Notes: generated from the sequence alone by a model not told the origin. A stretch of DNA of 64,000 nt from Oligoflexus tunisiensis (GCF_001748245.1 NZ_BDFO01000001.1:1845345-1909344); one strand, 5' to 3'; positions 34,221 to 43,342 are shown, numbered from the stretch's first letter. Program-made: numbers and translations.

Positions 34221-35189
34221 ATGGACTGGGACTTGATTCAGAAAATGCGCCAAGGCTTCCTCGACACCGACGGCCATTTGCCGGATTACTGGCATGATGA
34301 GCGCTGGCTCAGCGCCTATGATCAAACGCTGGCCCAAAGGATTCGCTGGAAATGGCAGGCCGTCCTGCAGGTCCTGGCGGAATCCCTGGCCGGCGTCCAT
34401 GGCATCAGCCGCATTGTGGACTGGGGCTGCGGCACCGGCATGGCCACGCGCTGTTTTCTGGAGCTGGGAGGGAGGCCCGCACCGCAGGTGACCCTCCATG
34501 ATCGCTCGCCGGGAGCCATGCGCTTTGCGGCTCAGCAGATTCAAAGGGAATTTCCTGGCACTCGCGTGGAGTTGATGAAGAAACTTCAGGTTCCGGTTGA
34601 GCCCTTTGTGCTGCTGGCCAGTCATGTCCTCTCTGAACTGGATGATCACAGTTACGGCGAACTCAAGAAACTGGCCGCGGCTGCGGCTTTGGTGATCTGG
34701 GTTGAACCCGGGCGGACATTGGAAAGCCGGCGGCTCAGCGCGGTGCGGGATGAGCTGCGGACTGTTCATCACATACTCGGACCCTGCCGTCACGATTTGC
34801 CCTGTGGTGCCCTCAAGGACGGCCGTGAAAAGGATTGGTGCCATTTTTTTGCCCCCGTGCCGCGCGAAGTCCATCAGTCCGCTTTCTGGCGGGAATTCAG
34901 CACGCGCATGAAGATCGATCTGCGAAGTCTTCCCGTCGCGTGGCTGGCCACGGTGCGTCCCCAATATCGCGCCGGAATCCAGGAATTTTCGGATGAGGCT
35001 TTGATCCTCGGCCGCCCGCGCGCGTTCAAAGGCTACTGCCGCTGGCTTGCCTGCACGAAGGAAGGGCTTTGCTCCGGTGATTTTCAGAAGAAACATGACA
35101 GGACGATTGATGAGGCTCTGCGTGAGCCCGAATTCATGACGATCCTGCCCCGCACTCAGCTGATAAGGAAGGATGATGCATCCCTATAA
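34221..35189 (+). CDS. Rsm22/METTL17-like methyltransferase
   Basis: About 322 residues from ATG 34221 (TTG 34200 also in frame). The class I SAM loop is VDWGCGTGMATRCF (about 70-83). LASHVLSELDD, then VIWVEPG, and the Cys-rich element HHILGPCRHDLPCGALKDGR with DWCHFF are the signature of the Rsm22 family. In mitochondria this family assists small-ribosomal-subunit assembly and carries an iron-sulfur cluster on such cysteines. Bacterial members are little studied. It overlaps the HAD gene downstream by about 14 bp. Confidence 0.82.
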   Translation: MDWDLIQKMRQGFLDTDGHLPDYWHDERWLSAYDQTLAQRIRWKWQAVLQVLAESLAGVHGISRIVDWGCGTGMATRCFLELGGRPAPQVTLHDRSPGAMRFAAQQIQREFPGTRVELMKKLQVPVEPFVLLASHVLSELDDHSYGELKKLAAAAALVIWVEPGRTLESRRLSAVRDELRTVHHILGPCRHDLPCGALKDGREKDWCHFFAPVPREVHQSAFWREFSTRMKIDLRSLPVAWLATVRPQYRAGIQEFSDEALILGRPRAFKGYCRWLACTKEGLCSGDFQKKHDRTIDEALREPEFMTILPRTQLIRKDDASL

Positions 35190-35979
35190 GGCCGTATTTA
35201 TCGATCTGGATGGAACCCTGCTCAACCGTCAGGCGCAGGTTTCTCCGCGCAATGCCGCCTGCCTCAAAAAACTGGTGGCTCAGGGCATCCATGTGGTGAT
35301 TGCCACCGGACGCCCGGTGGAATCAATCCGTCAGCTGGTGGGCTCGATTCAAAGCCCGGCGCCTGTCATTTCCCTTTCCGGCAGCATGGTGCATAAGAGC
35401 CTTTATGGTGAGCCTCTGGCGGCACAGATTATTCCCTTTGAAACCATGCATCGTCTTTTGGAAGTGTGCCGAGGTCTCGGCGGGGTCAGAAATATTCTGC
35501 TGGATGAAGCCGAAGGTTTTTATGCGCTGCAGGATGATCCCGTGATTGATGAATTCATCGGCATGTATGGAAAAAAGCCGATGCCGTTCACCTATGATTC
35601 GGTGCCGCAGGGGCCGGTGCTGTCCATCCTTGTGCACGCGCGCGAGGATCGTCGGGTGATCTATCAAACCCTGCAGGAGCAGTTTGGTGAACTCGTGCAC
35701 TTCACCTATTTCCGGGAATATCCCTGGATCGAACTCAGCGCCTTTGAATCCAACAAAGGCCAGGCCATGACTGTGGTGTGTCAGCACCTCGGCATTTCCC
35801 TGGATGAGGTCATTGCCATCGGCGATGGTGCCAATGATCTGGAAATGATTGCGGCGGCCGGGCTGGGTATTGCGATGGAAAATGGTGATGATGAAGTGAA
35901 GGCGGTGGCGGATCGCCTGGCCCCCCATCACAATCTGGATGGGGTGGCGGCTGTCCTGGAAGAAATCTTCCGGCTTTAA
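35176..35979 (+). CDS. HAD hydrolase, Cof/YidA type
   Basis: About 267 residues. DLDGTLLNRQ (about 10-19), IATGRP, a C2-type cap and GDGANDLEMIAAAGLGIAM are the ordered motifs of Cof-subfamily phosphatases, which dephosphorylate sugar phosphates and FMN-like compounds. ATG 35173 and 35176 are adjacent; AAGGAAGG serves both. Stop codons of this gene and the convergent DUF2059 gene share TTAA (35976-35979). Confidence 0.9.
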   Translation: MHPYKAVFIDLDGTLLNRQAQVSPRNAACLKKLVAQGIHVVIATGRPVESIRQLVGSIQSPAPVISLSGSMVHKSLYGEPLAAQIIPFETMHRLLEVCRGLGGVRNILLDEAEGFYALQDDPVIDEFIGMYGKKPMPFTYDSVPQGPVLSILVHAREDRRVIYQTLQEQFGELVHFTYFREYPWIELSAFESNKGQAMTVVCQHLGISLDEVIAIGDGANDLEMIAAAGLGIAMENGDDEVKAVADRLAPHHNLDGVAAVLEEIFRL

Positions 35980-36719
35980 TTTTTTGTTGGAGTGGATTCC
36001 GGTTTGCTGGCGGTTTTGAGGCGGTGCTTTTTCATGATGGCATCCATCTCAGCCATCAGCTTCGGCTGCGCCTCCTGATTGATCTGCTGCACCAGCTGCA
36101 TGGTCTTTTGCATCACCTCAGGCTGTTTTTTCAGCATCGCCGCGCCAACGTCGGAGCGGTAAAACTCAGACAGATCGTTCAGTTCCTGAGCTGAAAACAC
36201 ATCGGTATAGACCTTGGTGAAGACCTTTTCCATCTTATCCCAGCCATAGATCTTGCTGATCGCCTGGTTCAAGGCCTCCTGACCTTCAGGGGTCAGTTCC
36301 TTGCTTACCATCTGCGACGAGGCCTGGAAGGCCTGCTGGATCATGTCCTTGGTGCGCGTCACTTCCAAAAGGTCAGCGGCCAGCTTTTCGCGGTACTCCG
36401 GGGTATCGTCGTCCGGATGCACATTCTCGTGGGTTGGGGCGGCCAGTTTGCGCTCGAGTTCGCTAATTTTGGCTGTTTTTTCAGCAAGTTGTGCCTGCAA
36501 GGCTGCCACATCGGATGTGTCCTGCGTCGCGACGGGGGCGGGCGCTGGTTCCTTTGTTGATGTTGTGTCTTCAGTTGCGGCAGGCTGTGTTATGGTGACT
36601 GGAGCTGGGGTCTCTGTCAGCTTGTCGGCTGTTACGGCCATTAAAGCTGCAACAGCATAACCGGCGGCGAAACTGAACAACAGAGCCAGGTTGCGGAATA
36701 ATGCGGATTTGCGATTCAT
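35976..36719 (-). CDS. Membrane-anchored DUF2059 protein
   Basis: About 247 residues. A single N-terminal membrane helix (about 8-30), an Ala/Pro/Thr-rich stretch, a coiled coil (AALQAQLAEKTAKISELERKL split as two heptads, about 70-90), then a helical DUF2059 domain (about 105-235) with DVFSAQELNDLSEFYRSDVGAAM. The domain's role is unknown; it is common in periplasmic proteins. ATG 36719 is preferred over 36731 because GAGG lies at a usual distance from it. Confidence 0.75.
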   Translation of the reverse strand: MNRKSALFRNLALLFSFAAGYAVAALMAVTADKLTETPAPVTITQPAATEDTTSTKEPAPAPVATQDTSDVAALQAQLAEKTAKISELERKLAAPTHENVHPDDDTPEYREKLAADLLEVTRTKDMIQQAFQASSQMVSKELTPEGQEALNQAISKIYGWDKMEKVFTKVYTDVFSAQELNDLSEFYRSDVGAAMLKKQPEVMQKTMQLVQQINQEAQPKLMAEMDAIMKKHRLKTASKPESTPTKN

Positions 36720-36841
36720 GCTCAACCTCATGGCAGGACTGACGGAGGATGCCGTCGGACCTGTTCTGCCTGAAGCCGCCGCCCTTGTCCAGAGCGAAGG
36801 TGTGTGTTGAGAACGAAGTCGACAGCAGCAAGGATGGATTC

Positions 36842-37534
36842 ATGACAACGGATGGATATGGCGTGTCTTCCTCGGCCTCACGAGCGGAATTTGTGCCGGC
36901 TCCGTGGCATCTGACGGGCCGTGGCTATGTCTTTGTTTATCGCTTTTCCCAGGATTTTGTGCGTCAGAGCGGTATGCTTAGGACGCACCTGCAGCCGCAT
37001 TTCCGCGGTGGCTTTGGGACTCTGATGCTGGTCGACTATTCGAGCGGCGAATGTGGTCCCTATCATGAACTCCTGTTTATTCCCGGGCGGATTCAGTATC
37101 AGGGTCGCAAACTGCATTCCATATCGCGCATCTTTGTGTCGTCGATTTCCAGCGTGATCAATGGCCGCCGCAATTGGGGGATTCCCAAGGATCAGGCGGA
37201 GTTTCAGGTCGTGCACGAGGCGGACGGCTCCGAGGTTTGGCGGGTGCGATTCCGGGGCATTGAAATTTTTCGAGCGCGGGTCAAGAAAGGTCTGATTCCC
37301 TTTCCCGTGCACAGCGCGCTGTCCCCTCATACTTTAATGCAATCCTGGGAAGATCATGTCTACGTCACCGAACTCAGCGCGCGCGGCTGGGGGCGCACGG
37401 CCCGGATCATGGAGATCATGGGCGATGGTCAATATTTTCCTGACCTCGGTCAGCAAAGTCCGCTGCTCGGTGTCGCGATTGAAAACTTTCGCATGACCTT
37501 TCATGAAGCTTCGGTTGAGCCTGACGCAGGTTAG
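36842..37534 (+). CDS. Acetoacetate-decarboxylase-like protein
   Basis: About 230 residues. The beta-cone family pattern is visible: GPYHELLFIPG, ISRIFVSSISSVINGRRNWGIPKDQAEF, then a beta-rich C-terminal half. The sequence VSSISSVINGRRNWGIPK resembles the active-site strand in ADC superfamily members, but I cannot point to the Schiff-base lysine with certainty, so activity may differ from decarboxylation. GGATGG precedes ATG 36842; the longer frame from 36749 overlaps the divergent gene's promoter. Stop overlaps that of the convergent methyltransferase (TTAG, 37531-37534). Confidence 0.7.
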   Translation: MTTDGYGVSSSASRAEFVPAPWHLTGRGYVFVYRFSQDFVRQSGMLRTHLQPHFRGGFGTLMLVDYSSGECGPYHELLFIPGRIQYQGRKLHSISRIFVSSISSVINGRRNWGIPKDQAEFQVVHEADGSEVWRVRFRGIEIFRARVKKGLIPFPVHSALSPHTLMQSWEDHVYVTELSARGWGRTARIMEIMGDGQYFPDLGQQSPLLGVAIENFRMTFHEASVEPDAG

Positions 37535-38319
37535 GCGCTCTGGCCCAGAAGGTAGAGCATGGGACTCGGGTTGTTCCTGTGGCGGACGGTGCCGATCTCC
37601 CAGCTGTAATCAGGTGCGGTCAGATCCCGTAGCATGTCCTTCAAATCAGCTTCCGAATAGGTGCGTGCATTCGAGGCCGCGCCATCCCAAGCGATGCAAA
37701 GCGGAAGAATCGGAATCACATAGGTGAAAAAAAACTGTCGCCACGTAAAGGGCCTGACGAGCGGGGTGACCAGCAGAACGAGCAGAATGCCCACCGGAAA
37801 TGCGATCCACCAGAGCGCCTTGGGAGCGGAGTTGTCGCTGATTTCAAAGATGCAAAGTGGCTGCCGCTTTTGAAAGGCATCGGTTAGAATTTTTTTTGCC
37901 ACAGGTGGCGGCATGTGATGAAAGGAACAGATCATCGTGCGAACGCCTTGCCTCTCAGGCTCCACCTGACCAGCATTCACCGGCTGCAATTCATAATGCA
38001 GCCAGCCTTCCCCCTGACCATTGATGACAGCCGCCGCCTCCCTGTTGGGATAAAGATCGGAAAGGGTCACCTGCACGGGCTCCCCATGTTTTTCACGAAG
38101 CAGACGCGCCACGGTCGGCATGGCTCCACCGGCGCCGGAGCAGAGATCCAGGATATGATGGGTCCTGTGTATTTGCAGCAGGCGGAGCAGAAGAGGCGCC
38201 AGGGCTTCCGGTGTGTGAAACAGGCGATGCACAGTATTCAGATAAATGGTCAGGCACCGCCGGAAATAATCAGGAAACCATGAGAAATCCTCGACTTCAA
38301 ACAGCTGCATGCGTTTCAT
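37531..38319 (-). CDS. Membrane-associated SAM methyltransferase
   Basis: About 262 residues from ATG 38319, which has GAGG upstream; longer starts (38361, 38388) run into the upstream SCO1 gene. HILDLCSGAGGAMPTVARLL (about 55-74) is motif I, VTLSDLYPN motif II, and MICSFHHMPP a motif IV-like region. The C-terminal part has hydrophobic segments (WWIAFPVGILLVLLVTPLV and FFFTYVIPILPL, about 175-220), so it sits at the membrane. Substrate unknown. Same strand as, and just after, the SCO1 gene, with shared operon likely. Confidence 0.75.
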   Translation of the reverse strand: MKRMQLFEVEDFSWFPDYFRRCLTIYLNTVHRLFHTPEALAPLLLRLLQIHRTHHILDLCSGAGGAMPTVARLLREKHGEPVQVTLSDLYPNREAAAVINGQGEGWLHYELQPVNAGQVEPERQGVRTMICSFHHMPPPVAKKILTDAFQKRQPLCIFEISDNSAPKALWWIAFPVGILLVLLVTPLVRPFTWRQFFFTYVIPILPLCIAWDGAASNARTYSEADLKDMLRDLTAPDYSWEIGTVRHRNNPSPMLYLLGQSA

Positions 38320-38375
38320 GCGAACCTCGCGTTGGAGATGAAGACGATCACGCGGGCTCATGATAGCGAAAAAGA

Positions 38376-39041
38376 TCAGGGTGGGCAATTGATGAAGCCG
38401 CAGATTTCCTGGTGCAGTGTATCGCGGTCAGGGACCCTATTCCAGGTGGCCACATAGTGGGCTTCAGGATCCACGAGAAACAGATTGGTGGCATGATGAT
38501 ATTGATAAGGACCTTTTTCCGGAGCGAGATCGACCCCGGCATCGAAGAAGAGAAAGAGTTTTTCCCGTTCCTCGCGCGCTCCTGCATAGCCTTCAAAATT
38601 GGCTTCAAAGGAGGCCGCAAAATCCTGGATGCGCTGTGCATCATCATCCGCGGCCACCGAGATGATCACAATACGCAGACTGCTCACATGGCCTTCGGCT
38701 GCCATCTGGCGATAAAGGGATGCCAGAGCTCCCATGGTGGTCGGGCAATCCTCCGGACAGCGGCTGTAACCAAAATAAATCAGGGTCCAATGTCCCTTGA
38801 GCGCGGCTCGGGTCAAGGGCTTATGGGCACCAGTCAGGCGGAAGTCGGGAAGAGCTCGCGGTTCATAGCGAAAAAGCTGCGACGTATCCCGCTCCGCATA
38901 GAGTTTTTGATTGGGTTGCAGGCGCGGCCAGGTCCACCAGAGCGCAAGAAGGCAGAGGCTGCCGGCAATGAACAGCGCCTTGAGGGAAATATCGGCTGGA
39001 CGGTCACCCGGTGAGGGCATAAGGAGAAGCCTCCGAATCAT
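38376..39041 (-). CDS. SCO1/SenC copper chaperone
   Basis: 221 residues with one N-terminal membrane helix (about 22-42). The thioredoxin fold has the copper motif YFGYSRCPEDCPTTM (about 93-107; Cys-x3-Cys) and a later His in YHHATNLFLVD (about 183). SCO proteins deliver copper to cytochrome c oxidase CuA. No oxidase genes lie in the window. Start 39041 or 39020 are both possible. Confidence 0.9.
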   Translation of the reverse strand: MIRRLLLMPSPGDRPADISLKALFIAGSLCLLALWWTWPRLQPNQKLYAERDTSQLFRYEPRALPDFRLTGAHKPLTRAALKGHWTLIYFGYSRCPEDCPTTMGALASLYRQMAAEGHVSSLRIVIISVAADDDAQRIQDFAASFEANFEGYAGAREEREKLFLFFDAGVDLAPEKGPYQYHHATNLFLVDPEAHYVATWNRVPDRDTLHQEICGFINCPP

Positions 39042-39089
39042 CCCATGATTTCGGCTGATTCGGAAGCGAACTCAAGGCCGACTGCTCTT

Positions 39090-41249
39090 TCAGATTGGTA
39101 AGGATTGCACCAGAGGCCTTGTGCAGCTGCTGAGCCGCACCTTTTCCCAGATGATGGGTCGCGTCAGATGATCCTTGGCCACAAAGAAAAAGGGCAGATT
39201 GCTATCGATGCCTTCAAAGCTTTCAAAACGGTGCAGATGCTTTTCCGGAGCGAACAGAAGGCCGCGCAGGAGCTGTTCGATATCATGATGGCAATCCTCG
39301 GGCTTCTTGCCAGCAGGAACCAGCAGCGGACAAAGGGTCTGAATCAAACTCTGGAGGAACGTTTCCTCGCTGGTCGTGAACTGCTCCACCTGAGTTTTAA
39401 TCAGGGGATAACAGGCGGTCGCCAGCTGATCGAGCGAGATTTCCGCGGCACGGCCGGCACTTTCGATCAAAATCAGACGGGCCAGCTGCGCTGCGGCCAG
39501 CAGATAAAATTCCTCCAGTTGGTCCGACCAGCAGGCTTCCAGCGAGGCTTCATCCGGCAGCTGCGGGAGCAGATGATCGCTGTCCTGCAGGGTCAGAGCT
39601 TCATCCAGTTGCAGGCGGGGCTGCGTGGTGCTGGGAAACTTGTGCTGCCAGTCGCCGGTATAAGGATCAAAGCGATACTGGTCGAGGAAGAGGGCCCCAA
39701 ACCAGGCGATCGCACTGAGCGCCTTGCGGGTGTAATCCAGTTCCGCGCGATTCATGGTGTAATGCGTGCCGATCCGGGTCCAGCCGGGTTTGAAACCATT
39801 CAGGATGTTCAGAATCAATTCCACATATTTGCCGGAGAGATCGCGTTCGATGCCGAGCAATTCATGGCCAAAGGGACCCGCACAGGCGCAACCCGAGCGT
39901 GCCTGCACACCGAAGAAATCATTCAGCAGCACCGCGACAAAGGTGTGATGAAGTTTTCTCTGACCATGACGCACGAGGAAGGAAAAGATCGGATAGCGTT
40001 TGCCCGGATCACAGTTGCCGAGTATCTCGAGTTTGGGATGCTGCATGAAGAATTGCAGCATGCTGTCGGTCAGCTGGCTTTCCAAACGATGAATGATGTC
40101 CTTGCCGACCCAATCCTTGATCTGAAACGAGAGAGCTGCCTGCCAGGTCTGGCGAATAGCAGGTGTACCGGCGGATTCACGTTCCTCGATGCTGGGATGA
40201 AAGTGATATTCCCAGGGCGTTACGGCGGCCACTGTTCCGCCGCCACCAAAGCTGGGATTGCTGCTCATATCATAAAGATGGCGCCTTCCCACAAGGAAAC
40301 CGATGTTCGCGCCGCCCAGGTTTTTGTGGACGGAGAGGAAGATCGCATCGATCGCATCGCGCTCCATGTTGATATCCGCATAGGGCGCACAGGCCGCATA
40401 GTCCACACAGAAGAGAGCCTTGTGCTTATGCAGGACATCGGCGATCTCGCGCAGGTGGCTTTTGATGCCGGTGACATTGGAAGCGGCGGAGAAGGAACCG
40501 AGTTTGAGATGATTCGGATATTTGGAGAGCTGCTGATCAAGGTCCTCCAGGTCCACATCATTAGAGCAGGGGCCATCGCGCAGGGCCTTGATGCGGACGA
40601 AGGTGCAGAGCGCATCATCCTGCCACGAGACATCATTGGAGTGATGCTCATAGGGTCCAACAAAGACCACGATTTTTTCAGCGAGTGACTTCTTGAGATC
40701 GACGCCGATCTGCTCCTGAATCAGCTTCTGTCCTTTGGGCGACAGATAGAGGCCCAGGATTTTCTGAATTTTTTCGATCGCGCCGGTCGCACCATAGCCG
40801 GCGGGAACGACAAAACTTTCATCCCCGGCTCCGCAATGGCGGCGAATGATTTCGATCGCTTCATGCAGACGCTGGGTGGAATAACGGCCGGTGGTCGAGG
40901 TTTCTGTGTGAGTGTTGGCATAGGTCGTCAAACACTCATTCATGTAGCGTTCGATGAAGGCCAGGCCCTGAGCCGAAGCAGTATAATCCAGGTGCAGCAT
41001 GGCCCGGAGAGCGGGGCCACTTTGTTCCCCAACGACGCCCTGCCAGAGTCTGGGGCCGGGCAGGAGCGTCAGGCGGCCGATCTTTTGTTCCCGCAAAAAC
41101 CGCAGCTTGTCCTCCACACTGATGTCAGGTGCGGCGCGCGGTGGACGGCTCTTTGCGCTGACTGGCCGCCAATGCAGGCGCGCCAAATTTGATAAGTTAG
41201 GAAAAGCACCGAGATTCTCGGCCTGAAACAGCGTCGGACCTTGCAACAT
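39090..41249 (-). CDS. Large class V aminotransferase-fold enzyme with C-terminal extension
   Basis: About 719 residues from ATG 41249 (GAAGGGG upstream); the frame opens at 41276. The PLP core (about 70-470) has HLDYTASAQG, VPAGYGATGAIEKI, the lysine strand FLSVHKNLGG (Lys about 315), and SGCACAGPFGH with two cysteines near 450, where cysteine desulfurases keep the catalytic Cys. The C-terminal 240 residues are helical and unrecognised. Homology suggests sulfur or selenium removal, or aminotransferase activity, but no substrate can be named. No isc/suf genes are near. Confidence 0.8.
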   Translation of the reverse strand: MLQGPTLFQAENLGAFPNLSNLARLHWRPVSAKSRPPRAAPDISVEDKLRFLREQKIGRLTLLPGPRLWQGVVGEQSGPALRAMLHLDYTASAQGLAFIERYMNECLTTYANTHTETSTTGRYSTQRLHEAIEIIRRHCGAGDESFVVPAGYGATGAIEKIQKILGLYLSPKGQKLIQEQIGVDLKKSLAEKIVVFVGPYEHHSNDVSWQDDALCTFVRIKALRDGPCSNDVDLEDLDQQLSKYPNHLKLGSFSAASNVTGIKSHLREIADVLHKHKALFCVDYAACAPYADINMERDAIDAIFLSVHKNLGGANIGFLVGRRHLYDMSSNPSFGGGGTVAAVTPWEYHFHPSIEERESAGTPAIRQTWQAALSFQIKDWVGKDIIHRLESQLTDSMLQFFMQHPKLEILGNCDPGKRYPIFSFLVRHGQRKLHHTFVAVLLNDFFGVQARSGCACAGPFGHELLGIERDLSGKYVELILNILNGFKPGWTRIGTHYTMNRAELDYTRKALSAIAWFGALFLDQYRFDPYTGDWQHKFPSTTQPRLQLDEALTLQDSDHLLPQLPDEASLEACWSDQLEEFYLLAAAQLARLILIESAGRAAEISLDQLATACYPLIKTQVEQFTTSEETFLQSLIQTLCPLLVPAGKKPEDCHHDIEQLLRGLLFAPEKHLHRFESFEGIDSNLPFFFVAKDHLTRPIIWEKVRLSSCTRPLVQSLPI

Positions 41250-41349
41250 GAAATTCCCCTTCGTATCCTTCGTCATCGAGAGTTTTCTTGCATATTTGCC
41301 TCAAAAGATCCACGATCATCCGCGTTTTGCACAAGGAGGCTGTTTGATC

Positions 41350-41769
41350 ATGCGCAATGTGCCCGTCGCCTGTGCCGTCCTGCGTGATGGACCGCTCTAC
41401 CTGGCTGTCCAACGTTCCCCGGAAATGCGTGACCCGGGGCTTTGGGAGTTTCCAGGCGGTAAAGTGGAACCTGGAGAAAATGTTTTCGACTGCCTGCACC
41501 GTGAATTGCAGGAAGAGCTGGGTATCGATGTTCATATCCGTGGTGCATTGCGGGCCCAGGCTGTTCCATTGGGAGAACGCCGCATTCTGCTCTATCCTCT
41601 GCTCTGTACCCTGAGCGGTGGGCGCTTTGAATTGAAGGAACATAGTGATGCGCGCTGGCTGACCCTGCCCGAACTCGTTCAGCTGCCGTTTTGTGAGGCG
41701 GACCTCGATATTCTCGAGGTCCTGCATCATCCTCTGCTTGAGGAAACGCGCTGGTGGCTCCCACTCTGA
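41350..41769 (+). CDS. NUDIX hydrolase, MutT-like
   Basis: 139 residues from ATG 41350, set by AAGGAGG at 41333-41339; the frame opens at 41248 inside the divergent promoter. The NUDIX box GGKVEPGENVFDCLHREL, then QEELG (about 37-58), matches Gx5Ex7REUxEExGU. VAVQRSPEMRDPGLWEFPGGK resembles MutT/8-oxo-dGTPase sequences, so nucleotide-pool cleaning is likely. Ends one base before the convergent small gene. Confidence 0.88.
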   Translation: MRNVPVACAVLRDGPLYLAVQRSPEMRDPGLWEFPGGKVEPGENVFDCLHRELQEELGIDVHIRGALRAQAVPLGERRILLYPLLCTLSGGRFELKEHSDARWLTLPELVQLPFCEADLDILEVLHHPLLEETRWWLPL

Positions 41770-41979
41770 TCAGGCCTTGGGTTCAGGCTTCCTGTTGCGC
41801 TTATCGATGAAGTGCAGCTGATTCTTGTATTTGTTCACCTGCGCTTTCAGACGACGCCAGGCTGCATCGTGGCGCAGAGTTTTCTTATCGGGGCTGCCGC
41901 CGAGTTTCGTTTCAAAAGCCTTCATATGCTGTGTGGCTGTTTCAAGGTCGCGTTCCACGAGTGCGCGGGTTCTTGCCAT
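41770..41979 (-). CDS. Small basic protein, unknown
   Basis: 69 residues, very basic (about 17 Lys/Arg) and probably helical: RALVERDLETATQHMKAFE, LRHDAAWRRLKAQVNKYKNQL. A strong AGGAGG lies before ATG 41979, supporting expression. Basic character suggests nucleic-acid or ribosome binding, but no motif is recognised. The gene lies convergent with, and directly adjoining, the NUDIX gene. Confidence 0.65.
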   Translation of the reverse strand: MARTRALVERDLETATQHMKAFETKLGGSPDKKTLRHDAAWRRLKAQVNKYKNQLHFIDKRNRKPEPKA

Positions 41980-42067
41980 ATCAGATCCTCCTGTTTTGCA
42001 CCGGATTTTTGGGGATTATAGCGGACTCGTCCGCGGGCGGCGAGTTGAAATTTGCAGCGGTTGATTC

Positions 42068-43255
42068 TCAGGCCGCGAGCTGATTCTGCCGTGATATGGG
42101 CAGTTCCACGCAAACGGTGGTATGGGTCTGGTTGAAGTCAAAATAGAGGCGACCGCCATGACTGTCGATGATGCTCATGGCCAGGCTCAGGCCAACTCCA
42201 CGGCCCTGGCCGACCTCCTTGGTGGTGAAGAAGGGCTGGAAGATTTTATCACGAACGTCCTCCGGCACACCCTGACCGCTATCGATCAGTCGAACACGCA
42301 AGGTGTCGGCATCCAGCGTCTGCACCTCGACCCGAAACCACGGCGTTGCGGACTGAAGGGCCGCCTCGCTCGCGTTTTCAATCAGATAAAGGAAGGCCTG
42401 GGCCAATTCCACTTCACGGGCTTCGATGGTCGCTTCAAAGGTTTCCGGGAAATCCACCCGGATGCCGCGTGGCGCATAGCGATTGATACTCAGATCGCGG
42501 ATCCTTTGCAAAAGGCGCCCGAAATGCAAGAGTTTGACTTCCTCGGTGGAGGGGTTGCTGGCTATGGTTTCCAAATCCGTCACCGCTTCCTGAATACGGA
42601 AGATCGTTTTTTCAATACTGTTCAGGATCATCTCGACCTCGGACTGATCGCAGTTCAAGGTGCTGACGAATTTACGAAGCTGCCCGGCGCGACCCACGAG
42701 GATGGCGAGCGGATTGTTGATTTCATGAGCAATGCCACCGGCCATCTCACCCAGAGCGGCGATCCGGCGATCGTTGAAGGATTTCGCGATCTGCTCTTCG
42801 AGCTGCGTTTTGCGAAGTTGAAGCTCCCGTTCGAGGTTCTTGTTCAGGCTGGCCAGATTATTTTTGGCGACCAGAGCTTCACGGTGTTCGATCTGCACCT
42901 GACGGAGATAGATGAGGAACATATTCTCAAGCTCATCGAAGTCGCTCGCCACATGTCGTTTCACTTCGAAAAAGGTTTCCCTGTCGAGGATGTTTTGCAC
43001 CTGGAACGCGCTGAGCCTTTTTTTCAAGGCGCGCAGCGGTCGGACGAGCTGCAGATGACTGTTCACGTATAGCGCGCAGCCGAGCACCAGCAGGGCGGAC
43101 AGCCCAAAGAAGCTGATCAAATGCGCCGAGGTCATCCATTGATAGCGATCAAGCCATTGGAAGAGCAGGGTAAAAAAGGTGGAGATCACCAGGAAAATGA
43201 CCAGTGTACGCGCTGTATAGCGCGCGCCGAGGCTGGTTTGTTGGCGCCACTTCAT
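42068..43255 (-). CDS. Membrane histidine kinase (HisKA/HATPase)
   Basis: About 395 residues; ATG 43255 with GAGGG upstream is preferred, 43270 also fits. Two membrane helices (about 15-35 and 45-68) with almost no periplasmic part, a HAMP-like segment (about 70-125), coiled coil (about 125-175), then HisKA box GEMAGGIAHEINNPL (His about 181) and HATPase with IENASEAAL, DSGQGVP and GRGVGLSLA. The SenX3/NtrB-like core indicates a kinase that senses internal or membrane state. No adjoining response-regulator gene is in the same operon; a receiver lies at 44144. Confidence 0.88.
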   Translation of the reverse strand: MKWRQQTSLGARYTARTLVIFLVISTFFTLLFQWLDRYQWMTSAHLISFFGLSALLVLGCALYVNSHLQLVRPLRALKKRLSAFQVQNILDRETFFEVKRHVASDFDELENMFLIYLRQVQIEHREALVAKNNLASLNKNLERELQLRKTQLEEQIAKSFNDRRIAALGEMAGGIAHEINNPLAILVGRAGQLRKFVSTLNCDQSEVEMILNSIEKTIFRIQEAVTDLETIASNPSTEEVKLLHFGRLLQRIRDLSINRYAPRGIRVDFPETFEATIEAREVELAQAFLYLIENASEAALQSATPWFRVEVQTLDADTLRVRLIDSGQGVPEDVRDKIFQPFFTTKEVGQGRGVGLSLAMSIIDSHGGRLYFDFNQTHTTVCVELPISRQNQLAA

Positions 43256-43342
43256 TACATGAACCCTCATCCAGAAGGATTATCGGCTTCGCGGAATGAA
43301 GATTAAGCCTGAGGAGACCGTCCTTACATGGAAATATGTAGA

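Noticed and set aside
39105..40688. Long plus-strand open frame (527 codons)
   Set aside because: Lies wholly opposite the aminotransferase-fold gene, whose motifs are clear. It shows no domain and follows from codon bias of the true strand.
42122..43072. Plus-strand open frame opposite the histidine kinase
   Set aside because: No recognisable family; antisense to a gene with complete kinase motifs.
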